Assembly (NCBI RefSeq): GCF_002102155.1
Contig: NZ_LQOU01000008.1
Coordinates: forward strand, 29,871 to 93,870
Reading direction: 5' to 3'
Origin: Mycobacterium europaeum
GTDB taxonomy: Bacteria; Actinomycetota; Actinomycetes; Mycobacteriales; Mycobacteriaceae
Length of the DNA stretch: 64,000 bases
The notes under the pieces were generated by a model. The model had not been told where the DNA came from and did not search any database. It worked only from the letters and a program-made list of their open reading frames with translations. Positions 43,547-56,063 of this stretch are shown here, in pieces. Numbering within the stretch: the first letter of the stretch is position 1; each line of letters opens with the position of its first letter. The translations under genes and the position numbers were made by a program.

Positions 43547-44425
43547 TCACGCGAGCGACAGGCGTTGCGCACACGCCGACAGCATGTCCTTGGCCTGCTC
43601 GATGTCGGTGGTCGGCGGCATGGCCAACACCAGCCGGTCGGCGCCCTGCTCGACGAGGCCGGCGGCGCGGTCCGCGTCGATCTTGTTGACCGCGTGACCC
43701 AATGAGACTTCCAGGGTCGCCGGATCGCGGCCGGCCGACGACGCCTCGTCGCGCATGAGCGCGATCAGCGACGCCAGGGTGGGTCCGGTCACGCCGAGCG
43801 GCTGAAAGCCGTCGCCGAACCGTCCGGCCCGGCGGGCCGCCGCGCGGCTGTGCCCACCGATATGGATCGGGAGACGTTGGCCGGCAACCGGTTTGGGGTA
43901 GCACATGATGTTGTCGAAGTCGAAGAATTCACCGTGGTGCGAGGCCCCGCGCGGGTGGTCGGCCCAGAGCGTCCGCAAGACGGCCAACTGCTCGTCGGCT
44001 CGGCGGCCGCGGTCCTCGAAATCGGCGCCGCACGCCTCGAGTTCCTCCTTGAGCCATCCCACGCCCACGCACAGTCGCAGCCGTCCGCCCGACAGGGCGT
44101 CCACGGTGGCGGCCCGCTTGGCCAGGACCACCGGATGATGGTTGGGCAGCACCAGCACGCCGGTGGCCAGACCCAGGGTGGTGGTGCGCCCGGCCAGGAA
44201 GGCCAGCAGGTCGAGCGGGTCGGGGATGGGGCAATCGGCGGCCAGGCCGACGCGTCCGGAACTGTCATACGGGTAGACGCTCTCGTAGCGGGTGACCAGC
44301 ACGGTGTGCTCGACGACGACGATCGACTCGAAGCCGCACCGTTCCAGGTGGCCCGCGAAGGCCGCCATCCACTCGGGATCCGCGGTGACACCGTCGGCGA
44401 CCGGCGCTACGACTGAGACCTTCAT
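43547..44425 (-). CDS. LLM class (F420-dependent type) oxidoreductase
   Basis: 292 residues from ATG 44423-44425. Bacterial luciferase-like barrel: opening strand KVSVVAPVADGV, then FESIVVVEHTVLV, GLATGVLVLPNHHPVVLAKR and the SGGRLRLCVGVGWLKEELEA segment, all typical of the mycobacterial F420-binding TIGR03619-like group. It probably uses F420. Begins 4 nt after the malQ stop and runs into the NTF2-like gene, forming a malQ-LLM-NTF2 transcription unit. The substrate is not known. Confidence 0.88.
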   Translation of the reverse strand: MKVSVVAPVADGVTADPEWMAAFAGHLERCGFESIVVVEHTVLVTRYESVYPYDSSGRVGLAADCPIPDPLDLLAFLAGRTTTLGLATGVLVLPNHHPVVLAKRAATVDALSGGRLRLCVGVGWLKEELEACGADFEDRGRRADEQLAVLRTLWADHPRGASHHGEFFDFDNIMCYPKPVAGQRLPIHIGGHSRAAARRAGRFGDGFQPLGVTGPTLASLIALMRDEASSAGRDPATLEVSLGHAVNKIDADRAAGLVEQGADRLVLAMPPTTDIEQAKDMLSACAQRLSLA

Positions 44426-44429
44426 GGCC

Positions 44430-46592
44430 TCAGAAGCTAACAGGCGCGCTTTCGACGGCGACCGGCGCGATTGCACTGCGCACCGCCTCGGCCAGCGCCG
44501 CCGCCCGAGGGTCGGTGAACACGTCCTCGAGCAGGACCGGGCTGCCGTCCGGGCCGGTCAGCGGAATCCGCCAGTTGGGGTATTCGTCGGTGGTCCCGGG
44601 CTGATTCTGGGTCCGGCGGTCGCCCACCGCGTCGGTCAGCGCCACGCCGACCAGGCGCGACGGCGTCCGGCCCAGGTACCGATACAGGGCGAGCACGACG
44701 CTTTCCGCGTCGGCGGCGTCGTCGTCGAGCAAGCCCACCCGGCGCAATTCGGCCAGCCAGGCCGCCAGTTCTGCCCGATCGGAGGCCAGTTCGTCCTCGG
44801 CGGGGCGGGTGAGCAATCCGAGGCGTTCCCGCAACCGCACGTGGTCACCCGCCAGGTAGCCGGCGGTAGGCGGCAGATCGTGGGTGGTCACCGAGGACAG
44901 GCAGTACTCCCGCCAGCGCTCGGCGGGCAGCGGGCCGCCGTTTCCGTCGCGGTCCAACTCGAACCACAGGATCGACGTGCCGAGCAGACCGCGTAACAAC
45001 AGATAGTCACGCACCCAGGGTTCGACGGTGCCGAGGTCCTCGCCGACCACCAGCGCACCGGCGCGGTGTGCTTCCAGGGCGACAATGCCGATCATCGCTT
45101 CATGGTCGTAACGCACGTAGGTGCCCGCCGTGGGCGGCGCTCCTTCCGGGATCCACCACAGCCGGAACAACCCGATGATGTGGTCGATGCGCACGCCGCC
45201 GGCATGCCGCAGCACGGCACGGATCAACGCCCGGAAGGGGCGGTACTCGTCGGCGTCCAGTCGGTCGGGCCGCCACGGCGGCTGGGACCAGTCCTGGCCG
45301 AGCTGATTGAACTCGTCCGGCGGCGCGCCGGCGGTGACGCCCAGCGCCAGCACGTCTTGCAGGGCCCACGCGTCGGCGCCGTTGGGATGCACGCCGACCG
45401 CCAGGTCGTGCATCACGCCCAGCGCCATTCCGGCCCGCACCGCCTGCGACTGCGCCGCGGCGAGCTGCTCGTCGAGTTGCCACTGCAGCCAACGATGGAA
45501 ATCGACTGTCCCCGAATGCTTTTCGGCGAAGGTGGCGACTCCGGGCGCGTCGGGATGCTGTAGCGACTCCGGCCAGGAGTGCCAGTCGGCGCCGTACTTC
45601 TCGGCCAGGGCGCACCAGATGGCGAAATCGTCGAGCGCGCTGCCCTCACGGGCCCGGAAGGCCTGGTAGGACAACTCACGCCCCGCCGACCGCGGCACCC
45701 GGTGCACCAGCTCGAGCGCGGCGCGCTTCGCCGCCCACGCGGCGTCGCGATCGATGGCGTCGAGTCGAGCGGCTCGCTGTTGGACCTCGGAGCGCAGCCG
45801 CCGCACCCGGCTGCGCTTGGGCAGCTCGGCGAACTCGGGGATCGCCTCGACATGCAGATAAATCGGGTTGACGAAGCGCCGCGACGTCGGCAGGTAGGGC
45901 GACGGTTCCATGGGACGCGTCGGGGCCGCCGCGTGCAGCGGATTGACCAACAGATAGTCGGCGCCGTGCCGCGACGCCGACCACACCGCCAGATCGGTCA
46001 GATCGGTCAGATCGCCGACGCCCCACGACTGTCTGGAGCGCACGCTGTAGAGCTGGGCGGCCAGGCCCCAGCCCCGGCGGGCGCCGAGCCGCTCGGGCAG
46101 CCCGAGCCAGTCCGGCGTCACGATCAGCGCGGTGCTCGTCTCCCCGTCGGAGGAACGCAGATGCACCCGGTGATAGCCCAGCGGCAGGTCGGCCGGCAGC
46201 GCGAAGCTGGCCTCACCGACCCAGCGCCCGCCCAGGTCGAACGGCGGCGTGAAGTTGTCGACCTGCTCGATCCCGCCGCGCACCGTGCCGTCCTCGAGCT
46301 GCAACCAGACCTCGGCGGGCTCCCCGTGGGTCACGTGTGCCCAGAACCGGGTCTGCTCCCCGGTGCGACCGACGATGGTCGCCGGCAACCGCCGCGCCCA
46401 GTGCGACCGCAGCTTGGCGGTCAGGGCCACGTTGCGCTCCTGCTCGGTGCCGGCCGCCACGCCCAGCGTGGCCAACACCGCCACCAGCGTGGACGCCGGA
46501 ACCGGCACCCGCCGACCGGTCCAGTCCTCGTACTCGGTGGCGATGCCGTATCTCCTGGCAAGTTCGACCAGCGACGGCGCGAGCTCACTCAT
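44430..46592 (-). CDS. malQ: 4-alpha-glucanotransferase (amylomaltase)
   Basis: 720 residues from ATG 46590-46592 (ATG 46601 is also in frame); family length 700-730. GH77 marks include HAAAPTRPMEPSPYLPTSRR, IDHIIGLFRLWWIPEG with the catalytic region downstream, and LVVGEDLGTVEPWVRD carrying the acid/base Glu and an Asp. It transfers maltodextrin segments in alpha-glucan recycling. In M. tuberculosis malQ is the last gene before eccB5, on the opposite strand, and the same order is seen here. A perfect 18-bp palindrome lies 21 nt upstream of the start. Confidence 0.93.
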   Translation of the reverse strand: MSELAPSLVELARRYGIATEYEDWTGRRVPVPASTLVAVLATLGVAAGTEQERNVALTAKLRSHWARRLPATIVGRTGEQTRFWAHVTHGEPAEVWLQLEDGTVRGGIEQVDNFTPPFDLGGRWVGEASFALPADLPLGYHRVHLRSSDGETSTALIVTPDWLGLPERLGARRGWGLAAQLYSVRSRQSWGVGDLTDLTDLAVWSASRHGADYLLVNPLHAAAPTRPMEPSPYLPTSRRFVNPIYLHVEAIPEFAELPKRSRVRRLRSEVQQRAARLDAIDRDAAWAAKRAALELVHRVPRSAGRELSYQAFRAREGSALDDFAIWCALAEKYGADWHSWPESLQHPDAPGVATFAEKHSGTVDFHRWLQWQLDEQLAAAQSQAVRAGMALGVMHDLAVGVHPNGADAWALQDVLALGVTAGAPPDEFNQLGQDWSQPPWRPDRLDADEYRPFRALIRAVLRHAGGVRIDHIIGLFRLWWIPEGAPPTAGTYVRYDHEAMIGIVALEAHRAGALVVGEDLGTVEPWVRDYLLLRGLLGTSILWFELDRDGNGGPLPAERWREYCLSSVTTHDLPPTAGYLAGDHVRLRERLGLLTRPAEDELASDRAELAAWLAELRRVGLLDDDAADAESVVLALYRYLGRTPSRLVGVALTDAVGDRRTQNQPGTTDEYPNWRIPLTGPDGSPVLLEDVFTDPRAAALAEAVRSAIAPVAVESAPVSF

Positions 46593-47022
46593 ACCGCTCA
46601 TCTTGCTGCCAGAATTCGCCGCCCGGCGAATCGGGGAGAGTCGCGTCCGGCGCCCGCGCCCGCGACCGCCCGTTTCGCCGGCCGGCGCGGGCCGCCGCGT
46701 TCGCTTCAGCGCCAACGTTCAACAGGACGAGCCGGCCATTCGCCATTACGATGCCCTGAGGAGACATGGGGAGTCCGGGCGGGGGACCGGCGGGAATCCG
46801 ATAGTGCCAGTTCAACGGCGCCTGGCGCGGTGCGGTCGTCGCGCAAACCGGCGAGCCGCCGACGACCGGACACCTATAGATAAAGAGATGTGGCAGCGAA
46901 CGCCATCGGCGCCGCGTGGCGAGGCCCTTACGGGTGCCTTACGGTTGTCGATGTAATTCGCGCAGCGGATATTTATTACGGACGATATCCAGGCGATCTA
47001 GCAGACCGGATGGTGAATTAAC
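46593..47022. other. 430-bp divergent region between malQ and eccB5
   Basis: No gene seen. Holds a palindrome at 46614-46631 near malQ, and two AT-rich patches toward eccB5: TATAGATAAAGAG at about 46874-46886 and GATATTTATTACGG at about 46968-46981, either of which could be a -10 region for the ESX-5 operon. Confidence 0.55.
46614..46631. promoter_or_regulatory. Perfect palindrome upstream of malQ
   Basis: ATTCGCCG (46614-46621), CC, CGGCGAAT (46624-46631): 8-bp arms with a 2-nt centre, 21 nt upstream of the malQ ATG. Size and place suggest a repressor operator; no candidate regulator is next to it. Confidence 0.45.
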
Positions 47023-48540
47023 GTGGCGGAAGAGAGTCGCGGACAACGCGGGTCGGGGTACGGCCTCGGGTTGTCGACGCGGACGCAGGTGACCGGCTAC
47101 CAATTCCTCGCTCGTCGCACCGCAATGGCCCTCACCCGCTGGCGCGTCCGCATGGAGGTCGAGCCGGGACGGCGGCAGACGTTGGCCGTGGTGGCCTCGG
47201 TTTCGGCGGCCATGGTGATCTGCCTGGGCGCTCTGCTGTACTCGTTCCTCAGCCCGGCGGGCCAGGTGGGGGATTCGCCGATCATCGCCGACCGCGACTC
47301 CGGCGCGCTCTACGTCCGCGTGGGCGACAAGCTCTACCCGGCGCTGAACCTGGCCTCGGCGCGGTTGATCACCGGTCGCCCGGACAACCCGCACCTGGTC
47401 AAGGGCAACCAGATCGCCAGCCTGCCGCGCGGCCCGCTGGTCGGCATCCCCGGCGCGCCGTCGAACTTCCACCCCACGGCCCCGTCCACGTCGTCGTGGC
47501 TGGTGTGCGACACCGTCGCCACCTCGACCGGTGCCAGCGCGCCGTCCGGAGTGACCGTGACCGTGATCGACGGGAACCCCGACCTCAGCAACCACCGACA
47601 CGTGCTGAACGGTTCGGATGCCGTGGTGCTGAGCTACGGCGGGGACGCCTGGGTGATCCGCGAGGGACGCCGATCGCGCATCGACGCGACGAACCGATCG
47701 GTGCTGTTGCCGCTGGGCCTGACACCGGAGCAGGTCGGCCAGGCGAAGCCCATGAGCCGCGCGTTGTTCGACGCGCTGCCGGTGGGTCCGGAGCTGACCG
47801 TGCCCCAGGTGCAGAACGCGGGCGCGGCCGCGTCGTTCCCGGGTGCGCCCGGCCCGATCGGGACGGTCATCGTCACGCCCCAGATCAGTGGGCCGCAACA
47901 GTATTCGCTGGTGCTGGCGGACGGCGTGCAGACGCTGCCGCCGCTGGTGGCGCAGATCCTGCAGAACGCGGGCCCGGGCAACACCAAACCGGTGACCGTG
48001 GAACCGTCCGCTCTGGCCAAGATGCCGGTCGTCAACAAGCTGGACCTGTCGTCCTACCCGGACGCCCCGCTCAACGTGGCGGACATCCGCGAGAACCCGG
48101 CGACCTGCTGGTGGTGGCAGAAGACCTCGGGTGAGAACCGGGCCCGCATTCAGGTCATCTCCGGCGCGACCATCCCGGTCGCCGCCAACGACCAGAGCAA
48201 GGTCGTGTCGCTGGTCAAGGCCGACACCACCGGTCGCGAGGCCGACCAGGTCTTCTTCGGGCCCGACTACGGCAACTTCGTGGCCGTCACCGGGAATGAC
48301 CCCGGCGCCAAGACGACGGAATCGCTGTGGTGGCTGACCGACGCGGGCGCCCGGTTCGGCGTCGACGACACCCGTGACGTCCGCGAGGCGCTGGGTCTGA
48401 AGACGAAACCGAGCCTGGCGCCATGGGTGGCGCTGCGGCTGCTCCCGCAAGGGCCGACCTTGTCGCGGGCCGACGCGCTCGTGGAGCACGACACCCTACC
48501 GATGGATATGTCCCCAGCAGAATTGGCGGTACCTAAGTGA
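47023..48540 (+). CDS. eccB5: ESX-5 type VII secretion protein EccB5
   Basis: 505 residues (M. tuberculosis EccB5 is about 506), GTG start. N-terminal STRTQVTGYQFLARRTAMAL is the EccB signature, followed by one transmembrane helix (about 54-76) and a large periplasmic domain (VLSYGGDAWVIREGRRSRID). EccB is a core part of the inner-membrane ESX complex. Its TGA overlaps the eccC5 GTG (GTGA), so the two are coupled. First gene of the rightward ESX-5 operon. Confidence 0.96.
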   Translation: MAEESRGQRGSGYGLGLSTRTQVTGYQFLARRTAMALTRWRVRMEVEPGRRQTLAVVASVSAAMVICLGALLYSFLSPAGQVGDSPIIADRDSGALYVRVGDKLYPALNLASARLITGRPDNPHLVKGNQIASLPRGPLVGIPGAPSNFHPTAPSTSSWLVCDTVATSTGASAPSGVTVTVIDGNPDLSNHRHVLNGSDAVVLSYGGDAWVIREGRRSRIDATNRSVLLPLGLTPEQVGQAKPMSRALFDALPVGPELTVPQVQNAGAAASFPGAPGPIGTVIVTPQISGPQQYSLVLADGVQTLPPLVAQILQNAGPGNTKPVTVEPSALAKMPVVNKLDLSSYPDAPLNVADIRENPATCWWWQKTSGENRARIQVISGATIPVAANDQSKVVSLVKADTTGREADQVFFGPDYGNFVAVTGNDPGAKTTESLWWLTDAGARFGVDDTRDVREALGLKTKPSLAPWVALRLLPQGPTLSRADALVEHDTLPMDMSPAELAVPK

Positions 48541-51500
48541 AACGCGGGTTTGCTCGGCCGACACCGGAGAAGCCTCCGGTCATCAAGCCGGAGAACATCG
48601 TCCTCCCGACGCCCCTGAGCATTCCGCCTCCGGAGGGCAAGCCCTGGTGGCTGGTGGTGGTCGGCGTGTTGGTGGTCGGCCTGCTGATCGGCATGGTCGG
48701 CATGACCTTCGCCAGCGGCTCGCACGTGTTCGGCGGCGCCGGCGCCATCTTCCCGATCTTCATGATCGGCGGCGTGGCGATGATGATGTTCGGCGGCCGG
48801 TTCGGCGGTCAGCAGCAGATGAGCCGGCCCAAGCTGGACGCGATGCGCGCCCAATTCATGCTGATGCTGGACATGCTGCGCGAGACCGCCCACGAGTCCG
48901 CCGACAGCATGGACGCCAACTACCGGTGGTTCCACCCGGCGCCCACCACGTTGTCCGCCGCCGTGGGCACCTCGCGGATGTGGGAACGCAAGCCCGACGG
49001 CAAGGACCTCAATTTCGGTGTGGTGCGGGTCGGTGTCGGCATGACGCGGCCCGAGGTGACCTGGGGTGAGCCGCAGAACATGCCGACCGACATCGAGCTG
49101 GAGCCGGTAACCGGTAAGGCGCTGCAGGAATTCGGTCGCTACCAGAGCGTCGTCTACAACCTGCCCAAGATGATCTCGTTGCTCGTCGAACCCTGGTATT
49201 CGCTCGACGGCGAGCGGGAGCAGGTCCTGGGACTGATGCGCGCGATCATCTGCCAGCTGGCGTTCTCGCACGGCCCCGACCACGTGCAGATGGTCGTGGT
49301 CACGTCGGACCTGGACGAATGGGACTGGGTCAAGTGGCTTCCGCACTTCGGTGACCCGCGCCGCCAGGACGCCGCCGGCAACGCGCGGATGGTCTACAGC
49401 TCGGTGCGCGAGTTCGCCGCCGAGCAGGCCGAATTGTTCGCCGGCCGTGGATCTTTCACACCCCGGCACGCGAGCTCGTCGGCGCAGACCCCGACACCCC
49501 ACACGGTGATCGTCGCCGACGTCGTCGACCCTCAGTGGGAGTTCGTGATCAGCGCCGAAGGCATCGACGGAGTGACCTTCTTCGACCTGACCGGCGCGTC
49601 GATGTGGACAGCGGTTCCCGAACGCACCCTGCGCTTCGACGACAAGGGCGTGATCGAGGCGCTGCCCCGCGACCGCGACACCTGGATGGTGATCGACGAG
49701 AAGCCGTGGTTCTTCGCGCTGACCGACCACATCAGCATCGCCGAGGCGGAGGAATTCGCGCAGGCGCTGGCCCACTGGCGGCTTGCCGAGGCCTACGAAG
49801 AGATCGGGCAGCGGGTGGCCCACATCGGCGCCCGGGACATCCTGAGCTACTACGGAATCGACGACCCCGGCCGCATCGACTTCCATGCGCTGTGGGGCGC
49901 CCGCACCGACACGATGGGCCGGTCGCGACTGCGGGCGCCGTTCGGTAACCGCTCCGACAACGGCGAATTGCTGTTCTTGGACATGAAGTCGCTCGACGAG
50001 GGCGGTGACGGTCCGCACGGTGTCATGTCCGGAACGACGGGTTCGGGTAAATCGACCCTGGTGCGGACCGTGATCGAATCGCTGATGCTCAGCCACCCGC
50101 CGGAGGAGCTGCAGTTCGTGCTGGCCGACCTCAAGGGTGGGTCGGCGGTCAAGCCGTTCGCCGGCGTCCCGCACGTCTCGCGGATCATCACCGACCTGGA
50201 AGAAGACCAGGCGCTGATGGAACGCTTCCTGGACGCCCTGTGGGGTGAGATCGCCCGGCGCAAGGCGATCTGCGACAGCGCCGGTGTCGACGACGCCAAG
50301 GAGTACAACTCCGTCCGGCTCAGGATGCAGGCACGCGGCCAGGACATGCCGGCGCTGCCGATGCTCGTGGTCGTCATCGACGAGTTCTACGAGTGGTTCC
50401 GCATCATGCCGACCGCGGTCGACGTGCTCGACTCGATCGGCCGGCAGGGCCGCGCCTACTGGATCCACCTGATGATGGCGTCACAGACCATCGAGAGCCG
50501 GGCCGAAAAGCTCATGGAGAACATGGGTTACCGGCTGGTGCTGAAAGCGCGCACCGCGGGTGCGGCGCAGGCGGCGGGCGTGCCGAACGCGGTGAACCTG
50601 CCGGCGCAGGCGGGTCTGGGCTACTTCCGGCGCAGCCTGGAGGACATCGTCCGATTCCAGGCGGAGTTCCTGTGGCGGGACTACTTCGCGCGCGGGCTCA
50701 CCGACGACGGCGACGAGGCGCCCGCGCTGGTGCACAGCATCGACTACGTCCGCCCGCAACTGTTCACCAACTCCTTCACCCCGCTCGAGGTGAGCGTGGG
50801 CGGACCCGAACTCACCCCGGCGGCGATCACGAACGGCGAGACGGCCGAAGCCGAGGGCGCCCCGAGTGAGGACGACGACGTCGAGGGCATCAGGGTCCCC
50901 AAGGTCGGCACGGTGATCATCGATCAGCTGCGCAAGATCGACTTCGAGCCGTACCGGTTGTGGCAACCGCCGCTGAACCAGCCCGTCCCCATCGACGAGT
51001 TGGTCAACCGGTTCCTCGGTCACCCGTGGCAGGAGGACTACGGTTCCGCCAAGGACCTGGTCTTCCCGATCGGGATCATCGACCGGCCCTTCAAGCACGA
51101 CCAGCCGCCGTGGACCGTCGACACCTCCGGGCCGGGCGCCAACGTCCTGATCCTGGGCGCCGGCGGCTCGGGCAAGACGACGGCTCTGCAGACCCTGATC
51201 TGCTCGGCCGCGCTGACCCACACTCCCGAGCAGGTCCAGTTCTACTGCCTGGCCTACAGCAGCACCGCACTGACCACGGTCGCCCGGTTGCCGCACGTGG
51301 GTGAGGTGGCCGGTCCGACCGACCCGTACGGCGTGCGCCGCACGGTGGCCGAACTGCTGGCGTTGGTGCGCCAGCGCAAGAGCACGTTCCTCGAGTACGG
51401 CATCGCCTCGATGGAGGTCTTCCGGCGACGCAAGTTCGGCGGCGAGCCCGGCCCCGTCCCCAACGACGGGTTCGGCGACGTCTACCTGGTGGTCGACAAC

Positions 51501-52706
51501 TACCGGGCACTGGCCGAAGAGAACGAGGTTCTGATCGAGCAGGTCAACGTGATCATCAACCAGGGCCCCTCGTTCGGGGTGCACGTGGTGGTCACCGCCG
51601 ATCGCGAGTCGGAGCTGCGGCCGCCGGTGCGCAGCGGCTTCGGCTCCCGGGTCGAGTTGCGACTGGCGGCCGTGGAAGACGCCAAACTGGTGCGCTCCCG
51701 CTTCGCCAAGGACGTTCCCGTCAAGCCCGGCCGCGGCATGGTCGCGGTCAACTACGTCCGCCTGGACTCCGACCCGCAGGCCGGTCTGCACACGTTGGTG
51801 GCCCGGCCCGCGTTCGCGACCACCCCGGACTACGTGTTCGAGTCCGACAGCGTGATCGACGCGGTCAGTCGCCTTACCAGCGCGCAGGCGCCGCCGGTGC
51901 GCCGTCTCCCGGCGCGGTTCGACCTGGAGCAGCTGCGTGAGCTGGCCGCGCGAGACACCCGTCAAGGGGTTGGCGCGGGCGGAATCGCTTGGGCCATCTC
52001 CGAGTTGGATCTGTCGCCGGTCTATCTCAACTTCGCCGAGAACGCGCACCTGATGGTGACGGGACGACGCGAATGTGGGCGCACCACCACGCTGGCCACC
52101 ATCATGAGTGAAATCGGCCGGCTGTACGCACCGGGGGCGAGCAGCGCACCGCCGCCACCGGCCGGCCAGCCGTCGGCGCAGGTGTGGCTGGTGGACCCAC
52201 GGCGTCAGCTGCTGACGACACTGGGTCCGGACTACGTCGAGAAGTTCGCCTACAACCTCGACGGCGTCCAGGCGATGATGGGCGAACTGGCCGCGGTGCT
52301 GGCCGGGCGCGAACCGCCGCCCGGCCTGTCCGCGGAGGAGTTGCTGTCGCGTAACTGGTGGAGCGGGCCGGAGATCTTCCTGATCGTCGACGACATCCAG
52401 CAGCTGCCGGCGGGTTTCGATTCGCCGCTGCACAAGGCCGCGCCGTGGGTGACCAGGGCGGCCGACGTCGGGTTGCACGTGCTCGTCACGCGCACCTTCG
52501 GTGGCTGGTCCTCGGCGGGCTCCGACCCGATGTTGCGGGCGCTCGCCCAGGCGAACGCGCCGTTGCTGGTGATGGACGCCGACCCGGACGAGGGCTTCAT
52601 CCGCGGCAAGATGAAGGGTGGCCCGCTGCCCCGCGGCCGAGGCCTGCTGATGGCCGAGGACACCGGTGTGTTCGTCCAGGTCGCGGCGACCGAATTGCGC
52701 AAGTAG
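48537..52706 (+). CDS. eccC5: ESX-5 type VII secretion ATPase EccC5
   Basis: 1389 residues (EccC5 of M. tuberculosis is about 1391), GTG start at 48537. Two transmembrane helices (about 37-58 and 66-85), a DUF domain, then three FtsK/SpoIIIE-type ATPase domains: Walker A GTTGSGKS (499-506), GAGGSGKT (874-881) and a degenerate GRRECGRT (1176-1183) in which the essential Lys is Arg, as usual in the third EccC domain. EccC recognises EsxM/N and PE/PPE substrates and drives export. No truncation. Confidence 0.97.
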   Translation: MKRGFARPTPEKPPVIKPENIVLPTPLSIPPPEGKPWWLVVVGVLVVGLLIGMVGMTFASGSHVFGGAGAIFPIFMIGGVAMMMFGGRFGGQQQMSRPKLDAMRAQFMLMLDMLRETAHESADSMDANYRWFHPAPTTLSAAVGTSRMWERKPDGKDLNFGVVRVGVGMTRPEVTWGEPQNMPTDIELEPVTGKALQEFGRYQSVVYNLPKMISLLVEPWYSLDGEREQVLGLMRAIICQLAFSHGPDHVQMVVVTSDLDEWDWVKWLPHFGDPRRQDAAGNARMVYSSVREFAAEQAELFAGRGSFTPRHASSSAQTPTPHTVIVADVVDPQWEFVISAEGIDGVTFFDLTGASMWTAVPERTLRFDDKGVIEALPRDRDTWMVIDEKPWFFALTDHISIAEAEEFAQALAHWRLAEAYEEIGQRVAHIGARDILSYYGIDDPGRIDFHALWGARTDTMGRSRLRAPFGNRSDNGELLFLDMKSLDEGGDGPHGVMSGTTGSGKSTLVRTVIESLMLSHPPEELQFVLADLKGGSAVKPFAGVPHVSRIITDLEEDQALMERFLDALWGEIARRKAICDSAGVDDAKEYNSVRLRMQARGQDMPALPMLVVVIDEFYEWFRIMPTAVDVLDSIGRQGRAYWIHLMMASQTIESRAEKLMENMGYRLVLKARTAGAAQAAGVPNAVNLPAQAGLGYFRRSLEDIVRFQAEFLWRDYFARGLTDDGDEAPALVHSIDYVRPQLFTNSFTPLEVSVGGPELTPAAITNGETAEAEGAPSEDDDVEGIRVPKVGTVIIDQLRKIDFEPYRLWQPPLNQPVPIDELVNRFLGHPWQEDYGSAKDLVFPIGIIDRPFKHDQPPWTVDTSGPGANVLILGAGGSGKTTALQTLICSAALTHTPEQVQFYCLAYSSTALTTVARLPHVGEVAGPTDPYGVRRTVAELLALVRQRKSTFLEYGIASMEVFRRRKFGGEPGPVPNDGFGDVYLVVDNYRALAEENEVLIEQVNVIINQGPSFGVHVVVTADRESELRPPVRSGFGSRVELRLAAVEDAKLVRSRFAKDVPVKPGRGMVAVNYVRLDSDPQAGLHTLVARPAFATTPDYVFESDSVIDAVSRLTSAQAPPVRRLPARFDLEQLRELAARDTRQGVGAGGIAWAISELDLSPVYLNFAENAHLMVTGRRECGRTTTLATIMSEIGRLYAPGASSAPPPPAGQPSAQVWLVDPRRQLLTTLGPDYVEKFAYNLDGVQAMMGELAAVLAGREPPPGLSAEELLSRNWWSGPEIFLIVDDIQQLPAGFDSPLHKAAPWVTRAADVGLHVLVTRTFGGWSSAGSDPMLRALAQANAPLLVMDADPDEGFIRGKMKGGPLPRGRGLLMAEDTGVFVQVAATELRK

Positions 52707-52743
52707 GACGTGGCTGCGCTGGGGCTGGCCGGGTGGGCCGGCT

Positions 52744-53955
<1,212 letters not shown>

Positions 53956-53962
53956 CTACACC

Positions 53963-55123
<1,161 letters not shown>

Positions 55124-55336
55124 TTAGCCCATCTGTCTACGTGGTCAATAACTTCCGGCGCGACTGTGCGCCTACGAACTTCGCCGTCAGCGGTCTATGG
55201 TGGCACCAATATCGCACGCGCGCCGACGCGCCATCGATCGACCTGCCCGGCTAGCGCTGGGGTTCCCACTGCCTGCCGAGGTCGCCAACCGTCTCATACA
55301 CTCTATAGGCCTACTAATCGACGCATCATTTGTTAA

Positions 55337-55573
<237 letters not shown>

Positions 55574-56063
55574 TCCCGTGCACGGGGACTCAACCCGCCG
55601 GCCGACCGAAAAACGAACGATGAGTGAACAACCAACGTCGATTGGTGAACGGATAGTGGCCACAAATGAACAGTGGCTGGCCCGGAATGAACAGTTGGCA
55701 TCGGCTGTCGGCGCCGCCGGAGTAACGAACTAATCTCATTCGCGAGCGGCAGTTCGATCAATTTGGGCTGTCGCTCGGTTGCTGACAATGGGGGTTAATC
55801 GAGGCGGACTGTGCGTGTCGATCCTGAGCAGATGACCGGAATCATCGGTGGCGCATCACCGATCCCGGCGCAGGTGACGGGAACGGCAGGGTGCACTGGC
55901 CAGTTTCCGGTTTCGGTTAGTTGGCTGAGAGGTCTGGCTCCGTGACGCCCACCGGGTCAGCGGCAACATGTGGCGATCGTCTACAACGTCGTGACCCGGC
56001 CACTACTGATGCATGAGCAGCCGAGATCGTCATGAGTGATCAGGGCCAACTGAGGAGGACGCG
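55574..56063. other. 490-bp gap between ferredoxin and PPE genes
   Basis: No gene seen. It starts with the self-complementary CCCGTGCACGGG (55575-55586), then the 21-bp-phased TGAAC array (55625-55692). The rest, up to the GAGGAGGAC ribosome site of the PPE gene, shows nothing that I recognise. Confidence 0.6.
55622..55697 (+). repeat. Four TGAAC repeats phased at exactly 21 bp; IS21-like end remnant
   Basis: TGAAC begins at 55625, 55646, 55667 and 55688, each 21 bp apart, the last as AATGAACAGTTG. Read on the minus strand this gives repeated TGTTCA-type motifs, the style of the multiple terminal repeats of IS21-family elements. No transposase gene is adjacent, so it would be a scar. A phased protein-binding array is the alternative. 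Confidence 0.5.

Noticed and set aside
45985..46020. Triple GATCGGTCA tandem repeat
   Set aside because: Lies inside malQ and simply encodes a Thr-Asp-Leu repeat in a normal stretch of the protein.
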